Positions 7,584 to 10,597 of a DNA stretch of 10,597 bases are shown one piece after another. The translations under genes were made by a program, and so were the position numbers. Each line of letters opens with the position of its first letter. Position 1 is the first letter of the stretch. Source of the DNA: an uncultured Bacilli bacterium. Its GTDB lineage: Bacteria > Bacillota_I > Bacilli_A > RF39 > UBA660. The notes under the pieces are model-generated. The model was not told the origin of the DNA. It saw only the letters and a program-made list of their open reading frames with translations, and searched no databases. The DNA is taken from NCBI GenBank assembly GCA_949746915.1, contig CATKEA010000161.1:1-10597 (forward strand), read 5' to 3'.

Positions 7584-7837
7584 ATGGAAAATATTGAACT
7601 AGAACTTAATACTACTAAGGAATTTTTATTTGAAAATAACAATATATCTAGCTACCATAAAGTTTGGTATGGAACAACAGAAATCATTAAAGAATAGACT
7701 GGAAAGAAGTAAACTCCGTTTTAACTGTATGTCCTAGTGGTGACCATATATTTAATTTAATTAACTTAAAAGTAATTACAATTAATAATATGATAGTTGG
7801 AATAATTCAAATTCCAACTCTAAAGATGCCGTTTTAA
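7584..7837 (+). pseudogene. Broken, shortened gene, probably DUF3419-like (methyltransferase-fold) protein
   Basis: An ATG with a perfect ribosome site opens a frame of only 37 residues (MENIELELNTTKEFLFENNN...), ending at TAG 7695-7697. The next frame then continues the same protein without a gap in sense: IDWKEVNSVLTVCPSGDHIF and on to TAA 7835-7837. A one-base indel near 7688-7697 explains this. The joined peptide is about 84 residues. The stretch VLTVCPSGDHIFNLI resembles the glycine-containing SAM-binding loop of DUF3419 proteins (the BtaA-like aminocarboxypropyltransferase group), and the part before it (YHKVWYGTTEII) fits that family's N-terminus as I remember it. Full-length members are several times longer, so most of the C-terminal part is deleted as well. 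Broken status is well supported; the family name is from memory of the pattern. Programmed frameshifting is unlikely because the second frame also stops early. Confidence 0.6.
7795..7819. repeat. Perfect 9-bp inverted repeat inside the broken gene
   Basis: AGTTGGAAT (7795-7803) and ATTCCAACT (7811-7819) form a perfect 9-bp stem with a 7-base loop. No T-run follows directly, so it is a poor terminator. It lies where the broken gene departs from its presumed family and may mark a deletion junction or a small inserted element. Confidence 0.45.
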
Positions 7838-7861
7838 TATACAGAAAATAAAAACATATAT

Positions 7862-7890
7862 TTGACATTAATTATAAAAAGTGCTAAAAT
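7862..7890 (+). promoter_or_regulatory. Strong promoter of the deformylase gene
   Basis: TTGACA (7862-7867) and TAAAAT (7885-7890) are separated by 17 bases. Transcription should start near 7897, about 13 bases ahead of the ATG at 7910. The TTG of the -35 box and the ATG overlapping the -10 box are in frame with the gene but lie upstream of the transcript, so they cannot be its start. Confidence 0.85.
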
Positions 7891-7909
7891 GTGTCCGTGT
7901 GGTGATTAT

Positions 7910-8455
7910 ATGCTAAAAACTAAAGATATCTTAGATGAAAAAGACAAGCGTTTACGTATGATTAGTAAAGATGTTATTTTTCCATTATCTAAAGAAGATA
8001 AAGATAATATTAAAATGATGGAAGAATATTTAGAAAATAGTCAAATTGAAGAATTAGCTGAAAAATATGATTTACGTGCAGGTATGGGAATGGCTGCTGT
8101 TCAAATTGGTGTACTAAAAAGATATATTGTTATCGTTAATGAAACAGAAGATGGTTTTGATAAATATATTGTTATAAATCCTAAAATTGTTAGCAACTCT
8201 GAAGAAAAAATCTATGTTACTGAAGGCGAAGGATGTTTAAGTGTCAATCGTGATTGTGAAGGAATTATTCCAAGATATGCCAGAGTAACAGTTGAAGGAT
8301 ATGATATAAATGGTAACAAAATAAAAATTCGTGCAAGAGAAGAAGTTGCTATTGCCTTTCAACATGAAATAGATCATTTAAATGGTATATTATTCTTTGA
8401 TCATATTGATAAAAATAATCCATATAAGGGAAAAGATTTATATAGAGGAATATAA
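7910..8455 (+). CDS. def: Peptide deformylase, type 2
   Basis: This metal-dependent hydrolase removes the formyl group from the N-terminal Met of new proteins. All three family motifs are present: motif 1 GMGMAAVQIG (58-67), motif 2 EGCLS (107-111) whose Cys109 binds the metal, and motif 3 QHEIDHLNG (151-159) with metal ligands His152 and His156 and catalytic Glu153. The 181-residue length and the extended region before motif 1 fit the type 2 enzymes of Gram-positive bacteria. Motif 1 has Val where Pro is usual (AAPQIG). The start is ATG 7910, preceded by GGTGAT, which matches the 3' part of the Shine-Dalgarno sequence. A 16-codon longer frame starting with TTG at 7862 is ruled out because it would begin inside the -35 box. 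The gene is monocistronic, with its stop inside the terminator stem. Confidence 0.95.
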   Translation: MLKTKDILDEKDKRLRMISKDVIFPLSKEDKDNIKMMEEYLENSQIEELAEKYDLRAGMGMAAVQIGVLKRYIVIVNETEDGFDKYIVINPKIVSNSEEKIYVTEGEGCLSVNRDCEGIIPRYARVTVEGYDINGNKIKIRAREEVAIAFQHEIDHLNGILFFDHIDKNNPYKGKDLYRGI

Positions 8456-8484
8456 AAACAGTGATTTTACTCATCACTGTTTTT
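8454..8484. terminator. Bidirectional terminator between the deformylase and histidine kinase genes
   Basis: AAAAACAGTGAT (8454-8465) pairs perfectly with ATCACTGTTTTT (8473-8484), 12 bp around a 7-base loop. The T-run reads out on both strands. It serves the plus-strand deformylase gene, overlapping its stop codon, and the minus-strand kinase, whose stop is 8 bases away. Confidence 0.92.
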
Positions 8485-8492
8485 ATTTTGTA

Positions 8493-9140
8493 TTATAATG
8501 GTAAACTAATAGTAACTACAACACCACCTCTTCTATTATTAGCTATTGAAAAATTACCTCCATGCATTCTAACAATCTCTTTCGAGAAATTAACACCAAT
8601 ACCTGTTCCACTAATCTTAGTAGTAAAAAACATTTCACCAACTTTATCTATATTTTCTACTTTTATACCATCACCATTATCAATAATATAAATAATAACA
8701 TTACCATCAACAATCTCTGTAAATACTTTTATTATCGTACTATTGGCTTCATAAGCATTTTTTAAAACATTAACTAAAACTTGTCTTAACTTGTCATAAT
8801 CAGCATCAATATAAAGTTCTCTATCTTCTATTAAGCAATCTATAACGACTTTATCACTTCTAAACTGATCTTTTAAACTATCAACAGTTTCCTCTATTAA
8901 AAAATATAAATCTATTGTATCTTTTTCTATATTTATTTTTGTACAACTAAGAAAATCATCCAAAATACCAACTGATCTTTTTACCTCATCATTTATCCTT
9001 GGTACATATCTAGGTGCACTATCAATATTACTATTTAACATTTGTAAATAGCCAAGTGCAACAGCAAGTGGATTTTTAACCTCATGTGCTATTTTAAATA
9101 ATGTATCATGCACTATTCTTTCCTCTTCAATATCTAACAT
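8493..9140 (-). CDS. Soluble sensorless histidine kinase, sporulation-kinase-like
   Basis: This 215-residue protein consists only of a kinase core. The dimerisation/phosphoacceptor domain is at about 8-75, with H-box AHEVKNPLA (18-26, phosphorylated His19) running into LAVALGYLQML. The ATPase domain (about 78-215) has an N-box around NVLKNAYEAN (124-133), G1 IIDNGDGI (152-159), an F-box FFTTK (171-175) and a G2 loop GTGIGV (178-183). There is no membrane segment, PAS or GAF domain, and only about ten residues precede the H-box region. No response regulator is adjacent, so it is an orphan kinase. The H-box context resembles B. subtilis sporulation kinases, and the promoter bears two Spo0A boxes. 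I infer a role in phosphorylating Spo0A or a relay protein. The start at 9140 is preferred (AAGGGG five bases upstream); the ATG at 9158 has GAGGT touching it, which is too close. Confidence 0.88.
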   Translation of the reverse strand: MLDIEEERIVHDTLFKIAHEVKNPLAVALGYLQMLNSNIDSAPRYVPRINDEVKRSVGILDDFLSCTKINIEKDTIDLYFLIEETVDSLKDQFRSDKVVIDCLIEDRELYIDADYDKLRQVLVNVLKNAYEANSTIIKVFTEIVDGNVIIYIIDNGDGIKVENIDKVGEMFFTTKISGTGIGVNFSKEIVRMHGGNFSIANNRRGGVVVTISLPL

Positions 9141-9172
9141 TATAACCCCTTCTTTCATACCTCAATTGTACT

Positions 9173-9201
9173 ATTATATTTTGTCGAAATTTGTCGAATT
9201 T
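9173..9201 (-). promoter_or_regulatory. Kinase promoter with two tandem Spo0A boxes
   Basis: On the minus strand a perfect TATAAT lies at 9178-9173. The expected -35 place (9201-9196, AAATTC) does not match consensus. Just upstream of the -10 box are two perfect copies of the Spo0A box TGTCGAA (plus-strand reading, 9182-9188 and 9192-9198), head to tail and exactly 10 bp apart. A poor -35 covered by regulator boxes is typical of a promoter needing an activator, but repression is possible too. Confidence 0.72.
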
Positions 9202-9203
9202 TA

Positions 9204-9240
9204 GAAAATAAAATAAAAAATGACGATTTTTGTCGCCATT
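9204..9240 (-). terminator. Terminator of the EIIB-like gene
   Basis: Immediately after the stop, AATGGCGA (9240-9233) pairs with TCGTCATT (9226-9219), 8 bp with one G-T pair, around a 6-base loop. A T-rich tract follows (9218-9204). Confidence 0.85.
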
Positions 9241-9549
9241 TTATCTTAAATCATCAATATATTTTTTTAATTGCTTACTTTCTGAACCAAGAATTATCTT
9301 TAAAGTATTATCTATTTCAACAATACCTTTAGCACCCAGTTTTTGAATCGCATCTTTATTTACCAATTCCATATTATTTAAAGTAACCTTAAATCTGGAC
9401 ATATTAACTTCAGTTGAAATTATATTTCCTTTACCACCCAAATATTCTACTAATTTATTCATCTCTATATGAGCATCTTCCTTAGTAGATTTTAAAATAG
9501 CAAGAGCAATTATTATAAGAATAACCGCAATTATTATATATTTTTCCAT
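9241..9549 (-). CDS. Membrane-anchored EIIB-like domain protein lacking the phosphocysteine
   Basis: This 102-residue protein has a single N-terminal transmembrane helix (about 4-20, rich in Ile). A domain matching the glucose-type phosphotransferase EIIB fold follows: LVEYLGGKGNI (33-43), the strand where EIIB normally carries its phosphorylated Cys, NMSRFKVTL (49-57), then KDAIQKLGAKGIVEIDNTLKI (65-85) and ILGSESKQLKKYI. In active EIIB the pattern is Cys-x-T-R-L-R; here Cys is Asn49 and no Cys occurs anywhere, so phosphotransfer through EIIB is ruled out. No EIIC or EIIA gene is near. A regulatory or scaffold role is possible but not shown. The ATG has GGAGATGA upstream, and the gene has its own terminator, so it appears monocistronic. 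Confidence 0.75.
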   Translation of the reverse strand: MEKYIIIAVILIIIALAILKSTKEDAHIEMNKLVEYLGGKGNIISTEVNMSRFKVTLNNMELVNKDAIQKLGAKGIVEIDNTLKIILGSESKQLKKYIDDLR

Positions 9550-9570
9550 TTTATCATCTCCAGCATTATT

Positions 9571-9576
9571 ATTATA
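9571..9576 (-). promoter_or_regulatory. Probable -10 box of the EIIB-like gene
   Basis: On the minus strand TATAAT (9576-9571) lies 21 bases ahead of the ATG. That puts the transcript start close to the ribosome site. No convincing -35 box is seen, so this is a weak call. Confidence 0.35.
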
Positions 9577-9666
9577 CTATAACTTTCCTATAAAAATCTA
9601 TATTTTTTAATAAGAAGCTAGAAAACTAAATCAATAATAGCTTTACTATAATCAATTAATTATTAA

Positions 9667-10597
9667 TCATTGCACAGAAATTTCATATGGACTATTAGCT
9701 GTTCCATTTCCACCATTTACCATTGTTCCAGGAACAAGTGACACTGACGGACGAATACCATTTGAACTTGAAATATCTTCAGAATTCAAACTTCCAGTAT
9801 AAAATACAACTAATCCATATTCAACATTATTATAAAAATTAACAGGCGATAAAACCCACCATGCCTGATTAGTATACAAATAACTATTTGTACTATATCC
9901 TCTAAAACCATGTCCAGCTAATGTTGCTTCATCAGCTGTTAATAAAGCTACTGGATAGGTTAACTTTCCATTTCCTACCTCACTACTTACGGTAAACTTA
10001 TCATTAGCATTTGGGCAAACAAGACTTGGACTATTAGCATCTACATTTCTTCCATATGCTCCATAATATACATCTAAATTTTCAGTTTTATAAACACTTC
10101 GATCATTACACCACACTGTATCTTCTAAATAACTTGTATACGTTGTCATATTATCTTGATACCATGTATCTATCGCTACCTTTACAGCTGAATTATTCTC
10201 ATTCGTTTCTGGATACATATATCCACTATAATCTGCAGAATTATAATTCTCATTAAACACACTTTTACCAATTTGAGTTGCTTCTTCTACTGTATTTGTG
10301 CATCCTCCTTCTGCATTTGGAAGTCCATTGTAAACAAGTTTTACTCCTCCTGTTTCGGTTGTTCTTACTATCTTCCAACAAAAGCGAGCGAACTTAACAT
10401 TATTATTAGTTACATCTCCTCTAAAATAATGAACAGGATATTCATCATCTTTAGTACTTGCTATTGTATAAGCACCTTTTCCATTGGTATCTGATGAGGC
10501 TACACCAAAATCTATTCCTGTACTTGCTTCTACAAACTCACTAGCAATATTATCAAGAACTGCTTGTTTTTTTACGATATTATATAATAATCTATCA
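9667..10597 (-). CDS. C-terminal part of a large, probably surface-exposed protein (partial, 5' end off the right edge)
   Basis: The frame is open from the window edge to a TGA at 9667-9669, giving 309 visible residues; the GTG at 10260 is internal, not a start. The visible part begins DRLLYNIVKKQA, then has a module with HYFRGDVTNNNVKFARF leading into CWKIVRTTETGGVKLVYNG (73-91) and a Cys at 99. A low-charge, Asn/Ser/Tyr/Thr-rich middle follows. The C-terminal module has WWVLSPVNFY (246-255) and NGIRPSVSLVPGT (279-291), ending NGTANSPYEISVQ. The WWVLSP...GIRPSVSL pair resembles the DUF6273-type C-terminal module seen in exported proteins of AT-rich gut Bacillota, known to me only as uncharacterised. 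Few charges, many aromatic and Asn residues and paired Cys suggest an exported protein. The signal peptide or anchor would be upstream; no sortase LPxTG motif is seen. Confidence 0.8.
   Translation of the reverse strand, partial: DRLLYNIVKKQAVLDNIASEFVEASTGIDFGVASSDTNGKGAYTIASTKDDEYPVHYFRGDVTNNNVKFARFCWKIVRTTETGGVKLVYNGLPNAEGGCTNTVEEATQIGKSVFNENYNSADYSGYMYPETNENNSAVKVAIDTWYQDNMTTYTSYLEDTVWCNDRSVYKTENLDVYYGAYGRNVDANSPSLVCPNANDKFTVSSEVGNGKLTYPVALLTADEATLAGHGFRGYSTNSYLYTNQAWWVLSPVNFYNNVEYGLVVFYTGSLNSEDISSSNGIRPSVSLVPGTMVNGGNGTANSPYEISVQ

Noticed and set aside
8461..8765. Plus-strand frames opposite the histidine kinase
   Set aside because: Shadows of the kinase gene; one begins inside the terminator hairpin and neither has a recognisable domain.
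9141..9158. Six-residue longer start of the histidine kinase at 9158
   Set aside because: The GAGGT upstream touches the ATG with no spacer, whereas the ATG at 9140 has AAGGGG at normal spacing.
9221..9237. A second pair of Spo0A boxes (TGACGAT, TGTCGCC)
   Set aside because: Both are imperfect and fall in the two arms of the EIIB-like gene's terminator, which explains them; kept only as a side note.
10258..10260. GTG at 10260 as the start of a 197-residue protein
   Set aside because: The frame stays open to the window edge and the upstream peptide (CWKIVRTTETGG...) belongs to the same protein; no ribosome site precedes the GTG.
10056..10494. Plus-strand frames opposite the surface protein
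   Set aside because: Low-complexity antisense translations of a clearly coding minus-strand frame.
1..10597. CRISPR array, insertion sequence, tRNA or rRNA genes
   Set aside because: No regularly spaced repeats, transposase motifs, terminal inverted repeats or tRNA-like cloverleaf were seen on either strand.

Overview
The window is a low-GC (roughly 30 %) stretch with standard bacterial translation: TGA is a stop and Trp is read from TGG. Gene content and order (sepF-divIVA ahead of ileS, an isoleucine T-box, AGGAGG-type ribosome sites, sigma-A-like promoters) point to a Bacillota bacterium. It is probably one of the AT-rich uncultured gut lineages near Erysipelotrichia/RF39. That placement is inference, not a measured result.

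Layout from left to right. At 1-99 (minus) lies the first part of a membrane protein, probably signal peptidase I. At 231-4559 (minus) is one transcription unit: a strong promoter, a T-box leader with an ATC (Ile) specifier, a Na+/Ca2+-type antiporter and then ileS, closed by a terminator. The ileS product is the long, eukaryote-like class (IleRS2), with the rearranged G-x-H-H form of the class I HIGH motif. At 4579-5581 (minus) is a cell-division unit, sepF-divIVA, with its own promoter and terminator; ylmG and ylmH, which lie between these genes in Bacillus, are absent. At 5600-7445 (minus) is a stand-alone HerA/DUF87 ATPase.

At 7533-8484 (plus) the direction changes. A strong promoter drives a broken, shortened gene (probably a DUF3419-like methyltransferase-fold protein). 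A second strong promoter then drives a type 2 peptide deformylase. A 12-bp hairpin at 8454-8484 ends transcription from both sides. At 8493-9200 (minus) is a small soluble histidine kinase without a sensor domain. Its promoter carries two tandem perfect Spo0A boxes (TGTCGAA) 10 bp apart. At 9204-9549 (minus) is a membrane-anchored EIIB-like domain in which the phosphorylated cysteine is replaced by Asn. At 9667-10597 (minus) is the C-terminal 309 residues of a large, probably surface-exposed protein that runs off the window.

The core genes are housekeeping: translation (ileS, def), division (sepF, divIVA) and perhaps secretion. The two most informative regulatory points are the T-box that places a cation antiporter under tRNA-Ile control, and the Spo0A-box promoter of the sensorless kinase, which suggests a feedback loop in a sporulation or stationary-phase phosphorelay. 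I did not see a complete undescribed multi-gene system such as a defence island, CRISPR array or mobile element.
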